Source of the DNA: Corynebacterium gerontici
GTDB lineage: Bacteria; Actinomycetota; Actinomycetes; Mycobacteriales; Mycobacteriaceae
NCBI RefSeq assembly: GCF_003813985.1
Contig: NZ_CP033897.1
Span: 496,001 to 560,000 of the forward strand
Direction of reading: 5' to 3'
Length of the DNA: 64,000 nt
Shown here: positions 20,966 through 29,348 of the stretch, piece after piece
Numbering within the stretch: the first letter of the stretch is position 1
Layout: the number at the start of each line of letters is the position of its first letter
Position numbers and translations under genes: made by a program
The notes under the pieces: model-generated
Databases searched by the model: none
What the model was told of the DNA's origin: nothing
The model's input: the letters and a program-made list of their open reading frames with translations, nothing else

Positions 20966-22177
20966 CTACTTCGTCATTCGTCGGGTGAGCATCTGCTCTA
21001 GCTCCTGCCATCCCTGAGCATGTTCCTGGAATGGCGGGGTGGGCGTGTAGCCGGAGATGCGATTCTTGCCCAGCATGTAAGAGAGATAATCCTGCATGCG
21101 GGGGTTGGCGAGGAAGAAAGAGTTCAGGGAATCGTCTTGCGCCCAGTCGGCGGCGTCTGCCATGAGTTCATAGGCGCGCCCCATTTGCTCGGTGTCTACG
21201 GCGTCCACACCGGTTTCGATGTCGCGTGCGATGCCGTTGAAGGAGTAGGTGTTATCGTCATGCACCTTGACCTCAAGTTCACCTGCATTGATGCGCAGCA
21301 TGAGGTCTTCCCAGGTGGAAACGTTGGCGAGGTCATGCTCATTGTGCTCGGCCAGCCATCGAAGCATTGCCTTTGAAGATGTAAAGGTGTTGATTTCACC
21401 GAAGCGGCCCAAGAATACTGGCTGCCCCGCAACATAGGTGCGCAGCGTGTACACCTGCTTGCCGTCGATGGCGATCTTGATGGGATCAATACCCGCCGCC
21501 GCCCAGGCGGTGAGATCGTAGGGGTCGGCTTCTTCTTCAATGCGTTCGCGCTTGGCTTGTTCCTCCGCCTTGGCGGCCTCACGGGCAGCAATCGCGGATT
21601 CGATGCGCGATTCTGCATCCCCGGCGTTGACGTGTTGAAGTTGCACCGATGAATCGAGGGCGTCGATCACGTCATCCCAATTGTCCAAGACCACTCGCCC
21701 GATGGTGGTCCAGAGCGGAAGATCGTTTTGGAAGTGCTCCCCGCCCCGCTCCACGTTGCTGAGCACCATGTGGTGCGCAAAGAACTTCTGCACGGGCTCG
21801 GCCCCGGCAACGTTGGCGAGACTGCGTGCCATATGCAGATTGCGGCCGACGACCCCAACATTGTGGTGCGAAGGGCGATCTGCGAGTGCTGCTGGCATCC
21901 CTACGAGGTCGTAGTGGTGGCGTTCGCTTGGGGTAATCCGGGCTGCTGCGTGTTCAGCGAATGTCGCCCACTGGGGGTGGCTGCTCAAATCGTGGCGTGG
22001 CTCTTGTTCTACGAATGCAAGCAGTTCCGCGCGGCTAGCGAACACGAAGATTCGGTCGCCTTTGCCCAAAAACGCCTGGTATTCGGTGCCGTGTTCGCGC
22101 CAGGAAGGCGCCCACAGCGTGAAGAAGTCGCCCTCAGTGAGCGATAGTTGCACAGGAACAATGCCATTCTTTGCCAT
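20966..22177 (-). CDS. Conserved corynebacterial protein of unknown function
   Basis: 403 residues, no signal peptide and no transmembrane helix. Residues near 215-245 are a Glu/Ala/Lys-rich helix (AAREAAKAEEQAKRERIEEE) and probably a coiled coil. The two halves look related: both carry a phrase of the type TEYQAFLGKGDRIFVFASRA / QPVFLGRFGEINTFTSSKA followed by a FVEQEPRHDL or LAEHNEHDL segment, so an internal duplication is likely. The start ATG at 22177 has TAGGAT 8 bases upstream. It is the last gene of a three-gene minus-strand block with an NlpC/P60 hydrolase. No function can be assigned. Confidence 0.8.
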   Translation of the reverse strand: MAKNGIVPVQLSLTEGDFFTLWAPSWREHGTEYQAFLGKGDRIFVFASRAELLAFVEQEPRHDLSSHPQWATFAEHAAARITPSERHHYDLVGMPAALADRPSHHNVGVVGRNLHMARSLANVAGAEPVQKFFAHHMVLSNVERGGEHFQNDLPLWTTIGRVVLDNWDDVIDALDSSVQLQHVNAGDAESRIESAIAAREAAKAEEQAKRERIEEEADPYDLTAWAAAGIDPIKIAIDGKQVYTLRTYVAGQPVFLGRFGEINTFTSSKAMLRWLAEHNEHDLANVSTWEDLMLRINAGELEVKVHDDNTYSFNGIARDIETGVDAVDTEQMGRAYELMADAADWAQDDSLNSFFLANPRMQDYLSYMLGKNRISGYTPTPPFQEHAQGWQELEQMLTRRMTK

Positions 22178-22185
22178 GGCACATG

Positions 22186-22191
22186 ATCCTA
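22186..22191 (-). promoter_or_regulatory. -10 element in the 20-base gap before the 403-residue gene
   Basis: TAGGAT on the minus strand ends 8 bases before the ATG at 22177. This would give the last gene of the block its own leaderless transcript in addition to read-through from the P60 gene. Confidence 0.45.
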
Positions 22192-22197
22192 GCGGTT

Positions 22198-23049
22198 TTA
22201 GGCTTGTGGCCGATAGTAACCCTTGAACGGCATGCCCATGTTCGTGGTTCGCAGTGGAGACATCTGTACCGGGTCGCCCGCCTCAATGATCTGCCCGTTG
22301 CCCGCGTACATTGCCACGTGCCCATCCCACACTAAGAGGTCACCTTCGATCAACTGGTCTTGGCTGATTTGCTTGCCGACGTTCTGATGTTCCGCAAGCC
22401 TCGGCAACTCCACGCCAGCTTGGCGCCAGGAATAGGAGGTAAAGCCGGAGCAATCGAATCCGCCTGGCTGCGTGCCGCCCCAGACGTATGGTGTGCCGAG
22501 CTGCGATTTCGCCGCTGCGAGCGCCCGCTGTCCTCTCGCACGTTCCTCGGGGGTGGCCTCGCCTTCTCCGCTGATGATGGTGGCCGCGTAGTCGCCACTG
22601 TGTTCTGGTTCTGTGCCCGCTGCGATTGCCTGCAAGGTGGCGGTATCGCTTTCGAGCGTGTGTTGTGCCTCTTCGAGGCGCCGGTAGGCTGCCTCAACAT
22701 AAATGCCCGGAAGGGAAGCGAGGTGTGTACTGGCGCGTAGCGCTACGGCTGGGTTAGGACTGAAGACCTTTGGAAGGTACACGGCAGCCTCTTGCAGAAA
22801 CTGCTGTGCCAGCCCGGCGATGTCTTGGGCAATCGACTCGAATTCTGGCTTGGCTCGCTCTACGATGCGCTCTACCGTCCTGATGTCTGCCCCAAGCAAC
22901 TGCGCCTGCTGGGGTAGCGTTGCTACCTGCCCCACGATTGATGCCAGCGGTTGGGCGGAACTGAAGGCAACCGGGGAAGGCAGATGGACTCCACCCATTT
23001 GCGGGGTGAGCGCTTTCAGCATCGTAATGCCTGCACTGAAAGGGATCAT
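22198..23049 (-). CDS. NlpC/P60 family cell-wall hydrolase
   Basis: 283 residues. The N-terminal 150 residues are helical and rich in Ala/Gln. The C-terminal NlpC/P60 (C40) domain has the catalytic cysteine in GGFDCSGFTSYSW, the histidine in VWDGHVAMYAGNG and a third polar residue in IIEAGDPVQM. Such enzymes cut D-gamma-glutamyl-meso-diaminopimelate bonds in peptidoglycan peptides. No clear Sec signal is visible: the start MIPFSAGITMLKALTPQMG is only mildly hydrophobic, so export may need another route. The start overlaps the upstream 95-residue gene by 4 bases (ATGA), so the two are coupled. Confidence 0.88.
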   Translation of the reverse strand: MIPFSAGITMLKALTPQMGGVHLPSPVAFSSAQPLASIVGQVATLPQQAQLLGADIRTVERIVERAKPEFESIAQDIAGLAQQFLQEAAVYLPKVFSPNPAVALRASTHLASLPGIYVEAAYRRLEEAQHTLESDTATLQAIAAGTEPEHSGDYAATIISGEGEATPEERARGQRALAAAKSQLGTPYVWGGTQPGGFDCSGFTSYSWRQAGVELPRLAEHQNVGKQISQDQLIEGDLLVWDGHVAMYAGNGQIIEAGDPVQMSPLRTTNMGMPFKGYYRPQA

Positions 23050-23333
23050 GGCTTGGCCTTCCCCGACAAAGTGTGGGCGAGGGAGTCGTCGGTATCAATG
23101 ACGGAAGTGAGGAAGCGTTGCTGATGTTCAGCAATGTGTTGGGCGTGCTCGCCTTGTTGGTGCATGCGATGAAACAGGGAGCTGGTGGCGGCGTTCAGTG
23201 CCGCTAAGAAAGCCCCTGTGCCGGGGCATTCAGTGCCCGGCAGGGGAGGGGCGGGGTGTTGGTGCAAAGCGCTGAGTGCATCTGCTTCCATCCGATGAAT
23301 GTGGGCCTGGGTCTCTGCGAGATGAAGTTCCAT
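23046..23333 (-). CDS. Small His-rich helical protein, WXG100/ESX-like in size
   Basis: 95 residues, probably two helices (ELHLAETQAHIHRMEADAL and FLAALNAATSSLFHRMHQQG) joined by a Pro/Gly-rich turn HPAPPLPGTECPGTG. The size and helix-turn-helix plan resemble ESX/WXG100 proteins, but no W-x-G motif is present. It is translationally coupled to the P60 hydrolase. There is no ribosome binding site before the ATG. The first base is 56 bases from the divergent upp start. Confidence 0.65.
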   Translation of the reverse strand: MELHLAETQAHIHRMEADALSALHQHPAPPLPGTECPGTGAFLAALNAATSSLFHRMHQQGEHAQHIAEHQQRFLTSVIDTDDSLAHTLSGKAKP

Positions 23334-23376
23334 ACTTATGTTTGACGTAATCCATGAGCCATCGGTTCCGCAGGTT

Positions 23377-23382
23377 TAGGAT
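23377..23382 (+). promoter_or_regulatory. -10 element of upp (leaderless)
   Basis: TAGGAT ends 7 bases before the ATG at 23390, which supports that start over the upstream in-frame starts. Confidence 0.5.
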
Positions 23383-23389
23383 GTTGGGC

Positions 23390-24025
23390 ATGGACATCAC
23401 AATCGTCGACCATCCGCTTGCTGCCTCGCGCCTGACCATCATGCGCGATGAGCGCACCAATAATGCGGCCTTCCGCGCGGCTTTGGCAGACCTCGGCGCC
23501 ATGCTGATCTATGAGGCCTCACGCGACCTCGCAGTGGAACAATTCCCCCTCAAAACCCCCGTTGCTCAGACTTCCGGCACCCGCCTGGAAGACCCGCCCA
23601 TCATTGTTCCGGTGATCCGCGCTGGATTGGGCATGGTGGACCCAGCCCTTTCCATGATCCCCGACGCCCAAGTTGGCTTCATTGGCTTAGCGCGCAATGA
23701 AAAAACACACGAGCCCGTGCCGTATCTTGAGGCACTTCCTGAGGATCTCACCGGCCGTACCGTGTTCTGCGTGGATCCGATGCTGGCCACTGGAGGCTCG
23801 CTGCTGCACGCGATTCGCTTGCTCGCGGACCGTGGCGCCACCGACATCACCGCAGTGTGCATGGTTTCCGCACAGCCGGGCGTGGATGCTTTGGCCGACT
23901 CTGGCCTGCCTGTCCGTTTGGTCACCGCCACCATTGACCCCGAGCTCAACGAGGACGCCTATATCGTTCCTGGTCTTGGCGATGCCGGTGACCGCTTGTA
24001 CGGGCCACGCAATATCGACCTCTAA
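23390..24025 (+). CDS. upp: Uracil phosphoribosyltransferase
   Basis: 211-residue salvage enzyme that converts uracil and PRPP to UMP. The N-terminus [20 protein letters not shown] is characteristic. [14 protein letters not shown], the PRPP loop [15 protein letters not shown] and the uracil-binding C-terminal [15 protein letters not shown] are all present. The length is exact for the family. The start at 23390 is fixed by homology and by the -10 element. Confidence 0.97.
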   Translation: MDITIVDHPLAASRLTIMRDERTNNAAFRAALADLGAMLIYEASRDLAVEQFPLKTPVAQTSGTRLEDPPIIVPVIRAGLGMVDPALSMIPDAQVGFIGLARNEKTHEPVPYLEALPEDLTGRTVFCVDPMLATGGSLLHAIRLLADRGATDITAVCMVSAQPGVDALADSGLPVRLVTATIDPELNEDAYIVPGLGDAGDRLYGPRNIDL

Positions 24026-24048
24026 AACGTGAGAGGCTAGATCTCCGC

Positions 24049-24091
24049 TTGCCCAATACATTTGGCGGTGCACGCCCAATGTGTTGGGCAA
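24049..24091. repeat. 17-base imperfect inverted repeat before the XRE regulator gene
   Basis: Arms 24049-24065 and 24075-24091 (TTGCCCAA...TTGGGCAA at the outer ends) pair with 2 mismatches around a 9-base spacer. It ends 10 bases before the regulator's ATG. It may be the regulator's own operator or a hairpin at the end of the upp message; no T-tract follows. Confidence 0.6.
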
Positions 24092-24101
24092 ACTCGCGCG
24101 C

Positions 24102-24524
24102 ATGGCAGCAGAGCGGAGTCAGTGGTCGAGCTACGGATACGTGTTCGGCCAACGCTTGCTGCGTCTCAGAACTATGCGCGGGCTGAGCCAAGATCGCTTG
24201 GCAGAGCTTGCGCACGTGAGCCGTAACCAGATCTCTAATCTGGAGCGAAACGATAACAACGGCAAATCGCCCGCAGATCCCAGCCTTTCCACGGTGTATC
24301 GCCTGGCGCGTGCTCTGCACGTTCCGCCAGCAGTGTTGTTGCCGAATGCTGGTGGGCAGGTGCAAGAAATCTGCCCCGAGCATGCATCACTGGCGGTGGA
24401 AGTGGTGTGGCCCAGCGCGCCCACGGACACCCTTGCGTTTGGGGTGGACCATATCTTCTTTGCCTTGCCAGGCGACGAGCCCAGCTTCGCTATCGGCCCG
24501 GGCGAAGAAGCCCAGGAGGGGTAG
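24102..24524 (+). CDS. XRE-family helix-turn-helix regulator
   Basis: 140 residues. The N-terminal domain, residues 15-75, is a Cro/CI-type helix-turn-helix (GQRLLRLRTMRGLSQDRLAE, then HVSRNQISNLER). The second half (ICPEHASLAVEVVWPSAPTD) has no recognised fold. The ATG at 24102 is preferred; a GTG at 24081 lies inside the inverted repeat and would make a longer version. The gene follows upp by 76 bases and is probably autoregulated through the inverted repeat; this is an inference. Confidence 0.82.
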   Translation: MAAERSQWSSYGYVFGQRLLRLRTMRGLSQDRLAELAHVSRNQISNLERNDNNGKSPADPSLSTVYRLARALHVPPAVLLPNAGGQVQEICPEHASLAVEVVWPSAPTDTLAFGVDHIFFALPGDEPSFAIGPGEEAQEG

Positions 24525-24776
24525 GGGCATGTGGGGAATGGCTGGCCGATGAGGAAATCGTCCAGCAGTGACTTGTCCCCGTGCGGATGATTGTGACGTA
24601 GGGTGCCCTTAAGGGGCCGTGAACGCCATCATGACCAACGGGTAGTCGGCTACATCGTTGCCGCGCTACTGATGTGTCTAACACTGACTCGCAAAATTTC
24701 CAATGGTGTCACTTTTAGCGGCATATGAGGGCCACAGGGGAAAGCGGCTCTCCGATGAACCCTGAGTTCAGCAGAC

Positions 24777-26324
24777 CTACATGCTGTGTAGTTGCTCTTC
24801 CACATCCTTCAGAGCCTGATGCAACACGGACTCTTGCTCGATGCCCTGCAGCTCCACGTAAGCTTTCACTTTCGGTTCGGTGCCGGAAGCCCGAATCATC
24901 ACTCGCACGGTTCCGCCTTGGTGCTCGCCGATGAGTCCGTGGTCGCTGTGGTGCATTGGGATACCTGCAATGGAGCTTGGCGGATTGGCGTTCCAGAGTT
25001 CCACCAGCGCGGCCGGATCCGTGGTGCGAACGGCCACCTGCTGGCCGATGAAGAAGCCGTATTTCCTGTGCAGCGCGCGGAGCTCGTCGATAAGCGTAAG
25101 GCCCTGGCCTTTGAGTTCTGCTGCCCAGGCGCACACGGCGAGGGCGGTGGCGATGCCGTCTTTGTCGTCTACGAGCCACGGAGCCGGTGCGATGCCAACT
25201 GCTTCCTCGTATGCGTAATCCAGCGTGGCGTCCCCTGCGGCGGCGCAAATATTTTTGAACCCGGTTGGGGTTTCCAGGTAGCGCCAGCCGCGGTCTGCGG
25301 CGATGGTGGAGAGCAGCCGTGAGCTGACCATCGTGGAGGCAACCACGGCATCATCGCGTCGGTGCAGCAAGCGGGTGGCGAGCAGTGGGCCGGTCTCGTC
25401 CCCGCGAAGCATCCGAAGCTCGCCGCGATCACGAACTCCAACGGCGCAGCGGTCAGCATCTGGATCAAGGGCAATGAGCACGTCTGCTTGCACTTCTTCC
25501 CCGTGCGCTAGGAGTTGCGCCACTGCCGCCGGTTCTTCTGGATTGGGAAAATCGACGGTGGGGAAGGTGGGATCGGGATAGTGTTGGCTCATCACCGGGT
25601 ACACCTGGGCAAAGCCCGCGGCCTGCAAGGAAGATGCCAAGGTTCGCCCGCCCACCCCGTGCATCGCGCTAAAGGCAACGCGCAAATTAGCGCGATCGGA
25701 GTTAGCACGCAGCAAATCAGCCTGGCCTGGGTGAATGAAATCCACGACGTCGTCGATGTAGCGGCGAACCATGTCATTGCATGGGCGCACCGTCACTCGC
25801 GGCACTTGCTCAGGATCGATCTGGGCGATTTGCTCCTCAATAATTTGCGCGCCGTCGCGCAACTGCCGGCCATTCGCGGTGTAGACCTTGTAGCCATTGT
25901 CGCCGGAAGGATTGTGCGAGGCGGTGATCTGCACGCCACCATCGAGGCCCCACTTGCGTACTAGCCACGGCACCAATTGGGTGGGGGTCGGGGTGGGGAA
26001 GAGCGTCACCTCAAAACCGAAGCCAGCGAACACCTCGGCGGCGGTAGTGGCAAAGGCGTGGGAGCCGTAGCGCGCGTCGTATCCCACCACAATCCGCAGT
26101 GCAAGATCGTCTTGGTCGAGCACCCTGCCAATGTCTCCGATTCCGCCGGGAGGCAGTTGGTCATCGGGAAGTCGCTGGTGCTGCGTGTGCGGTTTGCGGC
26201 TTGCGTCTTCAGCGATCCAAGCGGCCACTGCCGCAGAAATGCGAGTTACCTGACGAACATTCATCTGATGGTCTGCGGGGCCTACCGGTGCTCGCATGCC
26301 AGCAGTGCCAAACGTTAAGCTCAT
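24777..26324 (-). CDS. Phospho-sugar mutase (phosphoglucomutase/phosphomannomutase family)
   Basis: 515-residue alpha-D-phosphohexomutase. Features are LTFGTAGMRAPVG at the N-terminus, the phosphoserine loop ITASHNPSGDNGYKVY, the metal loop DPDADRCAVG, the sugar loop AYEEAVG and the phosphate loop RASGTEPKVKAYVE. It interconverts hexose 1- and 6-phosphates (corynebacterial relatives are called PmmB or PgmB). Relatives often have about 40 more residues at the N-terminus; here no frame continues upstream of the ATG at 26324. The 252 bases between the XRE gene and this stop hold only a short GCCCTTAAGGGGC near-palindrome. Confidence 0.92.
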   Translation of the reverse strand: MSLTFGTAGMRAPVGPADHQMNVRQVTRISAAVAAWIAEDASRKPHTQHQRLPDDQLPPGGIGDIGRVLDQDDLALRIVVGYDARYGSHAFATTAAEVFAGFGFEVTLFPTPTPTQLVPWLVRKWGLDGGVQITASHNPSGDNGYKVYTANGRQLRDGAQIIEEQIAQIDPEQVPRVTVRPCNDMVRRYIDDVVDFIHPGQADLLRANSDRANLRVAFSAMHGVGGRTLASSLQAAGFAQVYPVMSQHYPDPTFPTVDFPNPEEPAAVAQLLAHGEEVQADVLIALDPDADRCAVGVRDRGELRMLRGDETGPLLATRLLHRRDDAVVASTMVSSRLLSTIAADRGWRYLETPTGFKNICAAAGDATLDYAYEEAVGIAPAPWLVDDKDGIATALAVCAWAAELKGQGLTLIDELRALHRKYGFFIGQQVAVRTTDPAALVELWNANPPSSIAGIPMHHSDHGLIGEHQGGTVRVMIRASGTEPKVKAYVELQGIEQESVLHQALKDVEEQLHSM

Positions 26325-26523
26325 CGGCTCGATCCAATCAAATGTTCGTTCGCGATAGGGTAGTAATCTCTAAGGGTAGTAGACAGTTGCTCAATGTTCG
26401 TTGTGTTCATTTTCGTTGTGTACTTGCGAAAGGAGCGCTGCCGGGAAATTCCTCGCGGGGCGGGGTGGAAGTCACCCTGCGGAAGTGGATGTGGAAGAGA
26501 AATTAGGAAGAGGTTGCCAGCGG

Positions 26524-27723
26524 ATGCTTGAAACGCGCGGGGAGATCGAGTCATACGTCGTTGATTGGCTGAGAAAAAACCAGTACACCGTGCTGGACTG
26601 GCGCAGGCACCTGCACCAGCACCCTGAGCTTTCGCACATGGAGTTCGCCACCACCGAGTTCATTGCCATGCAGCTTCGCGCCAAGGGGCTGAATCCGCAG
26701 CGCTTCCCCAATACCGGGCTCATGGTGGACATCGGCCCGGACACACCTGAACGCATTGCGTTCCGTGCAGACATTGACGCGCTGCCCATCACCGAGCATG
26801 AGCATGAGGGGGCATCAAAGAACGTCGGCGTGATGCACGCTTGTGGCCACGACATTCACACTGCCATTGCCCTGGGTTTTGCTTGCGCGCTCAAGAACGC
26901 ACCGTTGCAATCGGGCGTGCGCATCATTTTCCAGCCCGCCGAGGAAGTGATGGACGGCGGCGCACCCGAGGTCATTTCCTATGGCGCGCTGGAAGGCGTG
27001 AGCTCCATTTTTGCGCTGCACGCCGAACCCAAATTGAAGGTGGGCAAAATTGGAGTTCGTACCGGCGCTATCACTTCTGCCGGCGACATCATTGAGATCA
27101 AGGTGAAAGGCCCCGGCGGCCACAGCTCGCGCCCGCATCTGAGCGCGGATGTGGTCTATGGACTATCCAAGCTGGTGATTGACTTGCCCGGGCTTCTTTC
27201 GCGCCGGGTGGATCCACGCACGGGCACGGTGTTGGTGTTCGGCGCTATCAATGCGGGTTATGCGGCGAATGCCATCCCGGAATCGGGGAGCGTGACTGGC
27301 ACGATCCGCACCGGCGACATTGTGGTGTGGCGCTCCATTGAAAAGCTCCTCCGTGAGCTGGTGGCTCAGGTGCTTGCACCAACCGGCTGCGATTTCGAAA
27401 TTAACTACACCGTGGGCGTTCCGCCGGTGATGAACGACGATGTGGCTACGGCAGTGCTTGCCGACGCCGCACGTACCCTTGGCCCACAGGCCGTGGTGCA
27501 GGCACCGCAATCATCGGGTGGCGAAGATTTCTCCTGGTACCTCGAGCACGTGCCGGGTTCCATGGCTCGCTTGGGATGCTGGGATGGCAAGGGTGAGCCG
27601 CAGGATTTGCACCGCGCAGGTCTGATGCCGGACGAGCGCTGCATTCCGGTGGGCATTCAATTGTTTGCGGGGATCGTCGATAGGCTCTGTGACCCTGAAG
27701 CGATGAAGCACGTAAATACCTAG
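26524..27723 (+). CDS. M20-family amidohydrolase
   Basis: 399-residue metal-dependent amidohydrolase of the HipO/IAA-amino-acid hydrolase type. Visible are RRHLHQHPELSHMEF, the metal ligand block MHACGHDIHTA with Cys-His, FQPAEEVMDGGA with the catalytic Glu, LHAEPKLKVGKIG, the dimerisation domain GPGGHSSRPHLSADVV, and the C-terminal SSGGEDFSWYLE. It removes an acyl group from an N-acyl amino acid or similar; the substrate is not predictable. The start at 26524 gives MLETRGEIESYV; frames upstream lack family similarity. It is followed by the LpdA-type reductase with its own promoter. Confidence 0.9.
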   Translation: MLETRGEIESYVVDWLRKNQYTVLDWRRHLHQHPELSHMEFATTEFIAMQLRAKGLNPQRFPNTGLMVDIGPDTPERIAFRADIDALPITEHEHEGASKNVGVMHACGHDIHTAIALGFACALKNAPLQSGVRIIFQPAEEVMDGGAPEVISYGALEGVSSIFALHAEPKLKVGKIGVRTGAITSAGDIIEIKVKGPGGHSSRPHLSADVVYGLSKLVIDLPGLLSRRVDPRTGTVLVFGAINAGYAANAIPESGSVTGTIRTGDIVVWRSIEKLLRELVAQVLAPTGCDFEINYTVGVPPVMNDDVATAVLADAARTLGPQAVVQAPQSSGGEDFSWYLEHVPGSMARLGCWDGKGEPQDLHRAGLMPDERCIPVGIQLFAGIVDRLCDPEAMKHVNT

Positions 27724-27727
27724 GCGT

Positions 27728-27733
27728 TACACT
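27728..27733 (+). promoter_or_regulatory. -10 element of the LpdA-type reductase gene
   Basis: TACACT, with a leader of about 40 bases carrying GGAGGA at 27768-27773. Confidence 0.45.
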
Positions 27734-27776
27734 AGAGCCTGAAGTACGCCTGAAACGAAAACCCCTCGGAGGAATG

Positions 27777-29183
27777 TTGAGTACACGCATCGTCATCATC
27801 GGCGGCGGTCCCGCTGGCTATGAAGCAGCTCTGGCAGGCGCCAAGTACGGCGCAGAGATTACGTTAATCGAAGACCGCGGCCTCGGTGGCGCAGCGGTGA
27901 TTAATGACTGCGTGCCCTCCAAGTCCTTCATCGCTGGCGCGAACATTAAGACTGACCTGCGTCGTGCCGACGACATGGGGCTGAACAAGGGCATCGGTGA
28001 GGCCCACCTCATGCTTGACGCCCTCAACGCTCGTGTGCAGGCGCTCGCCACCGAGCAGTCTGCGGACATTCTGGAAAACATGAAGAAGGCGGGCGTGCGC
28101 GTGCTTGAAGGCCGCGGCAGCTTTGACGATTACAACGCCAAGCAAACCCTCCACTACATCAAGGCAGAGCTTGCCGACGGCACCACCGAGACCATCGAAT
28201 GTGACCTCGTGTTGGTGGCGACTGGTGCTTCGCCGCGAATCTTGCCCAACGCACAGCCTGACGGCGAGCGCATCCTCACCTGGCGCCAGGTCTACAACCT
28301 GCACGAACTGCCCGAACACCTCGTGGTGGTCGGTTCCGGTGTGACCGGCGCTGAGTTCGTGTCCGCTTTCGCTGAGCTCGGCGTGAAGGTGACTATGGTG
28401 GCCTCGCGCGACCGCATCCTGCCCCACGACGATGCCGACGCTGCTGACGTGCTGGAAACCGTGCTGGCGGAACGTGGCGTGACCCTGGAGAAGTTCGCCC
28501 GCGTGGATTCGGTGACCAACACTGGTGACGGTGTGGTGGTTCGCACCTCCGATGGCCGTGAGATCGCCGGCTCTCACGCCCTCATGACGGTAGGTTCCGT
28601 GCCGAATACCAAGGATCTTGGTTTGGAAAAGATTGGTGTGGAAACCACGCCCTCTGGCCACATCAAGGTCGATCGCGTCTCGCGCACCTCTGTCTCCGGC
28701 GTCTACGCTGGTGGCGACTGCACTGACCTCTTCCCGTTGGCGTCCGTTGCCGCGATGCAAGGCCGCGTTGCCATGTATCACGCATTGGGTGAAGGTGTAT
28801 CGCCGATTCGTCTGAAGACGGTGGCGACCGCCGTGTTCACCCGCCCCGAAATCGCGGCCGTTGGCGTGACCCAGGCGCAGATCGAATCCGGCGAAGTTGC
28901 CGCCCGAACCATCGTCTTGCCGCTGAAGACCAATCCGCGCGCCAAGATGCGTTCGCTGCGCCACGGCTTTGTCAAGATCTTCTGCCGCAAGAATTCCGGC
29001 ATCATTATCGGCGGCGTAATCGTTGCCCCCACCGCCTCCGAGCTCATCTTGCCCATCGCCGTTGCGGTGAGCAATCAGCTCACCGTGAACGATTTGGCTC
29101 GTACCTTCTCCGTGTACCCCTCACTTTCGGGGTCCATCACCGAGGCAGCCCGCCAGCTCGTTGCACACGATGACCTGGAGTGA
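27777..29183 (+). CDS. NAD(P)H-quinone dehydrogenase, LpdA-type flavoprotein
   Basis: 468 residues of the flavoprotein disulfide reductase fold: FAD site VIIGGGPAGYEAAL, NAD(P) site VVGSGVTGAEFVSAFAELG, second FAD block VYAGGDCTDLFPL, and a C-terminal dimer domain. The redox-active CxxxxC is missing: GGAAVINDCVPSKS keeps only the second cysteine. This is the pattern of M. tuberculosis LpdA (Rv3303c), which reduces quinones rather than lipoamide. The C-terminal His-x4-Glu of lipoamide dehydrogenases is absent too. The SD GGAGGA touches the ATG at 27774, so the TTG at 27777 is the more likely start; both give nearly the same protein. Confidence 0.9.
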   Translation: MSTRIVIIGGGPAGYEAALAGAKYGAEITLIEDRGLGGAAVINDCVPSKSFIAGANIKTDLRRADDMGLNKGIGEAHLMLDALNARVQALATEQSADILENMKKAGVRVLEGRGSFDDYNAKQTLHYIKAELADGTTETIECDLVLVATGASPRILPNAQPDGERILTWRQVYNLHELPEHLVVVGSGVTGAEFVSAFAELGVKVTMVASRDRILPHDDADAADVLETVLAERGVTLEKFARVDSVTNTGDGVVVRTSDGREIAGSHALMTVGSVPNTKDLGLEKIGVETTPSGHIKVDRVSRTSVSGVYAGGDCTDLFPLASVAAMQGRVAMYHALGEGVSPIRLKTVATAVFTRPEIAAVGVTQAQIESGEVAARTIVLPLKTNPRAKMRSLRHGFVKIFCRKNSGIIIGGVIVAPTASELILPIAVAVSNQLTVNDLARTFSVYPSLSGSITEAARQLVAHDDLE

Positions 29184-29272
29184 TACTCGGCAATAGTCGA
29201 AACGTCAAGGCGCGAGATACAAGCCAGTGGTGCTTGTGTTTTGCGCCTATGTTTCTTTCAGCCGCAGGCGGG

Positions 29273-29278
29273 TACACT
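29273..29278 (+). promoter_or_regulatory. -10 element of pyc
   Basis: TACACT, 70 bases before the GTG start; the -35 is not evident. The leader contains GTGAT (29284) and ATCAC with an 11-base spacer, of unknown meaning. Confidence 0.35.
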
Positions 29279-29348
29279 GTGCGTGATCAGTTAGCGCCAT
29301 CACAACAGTGGCGCCATTGAGATGTGAAACCCCCGAAGGACGGCAAGC

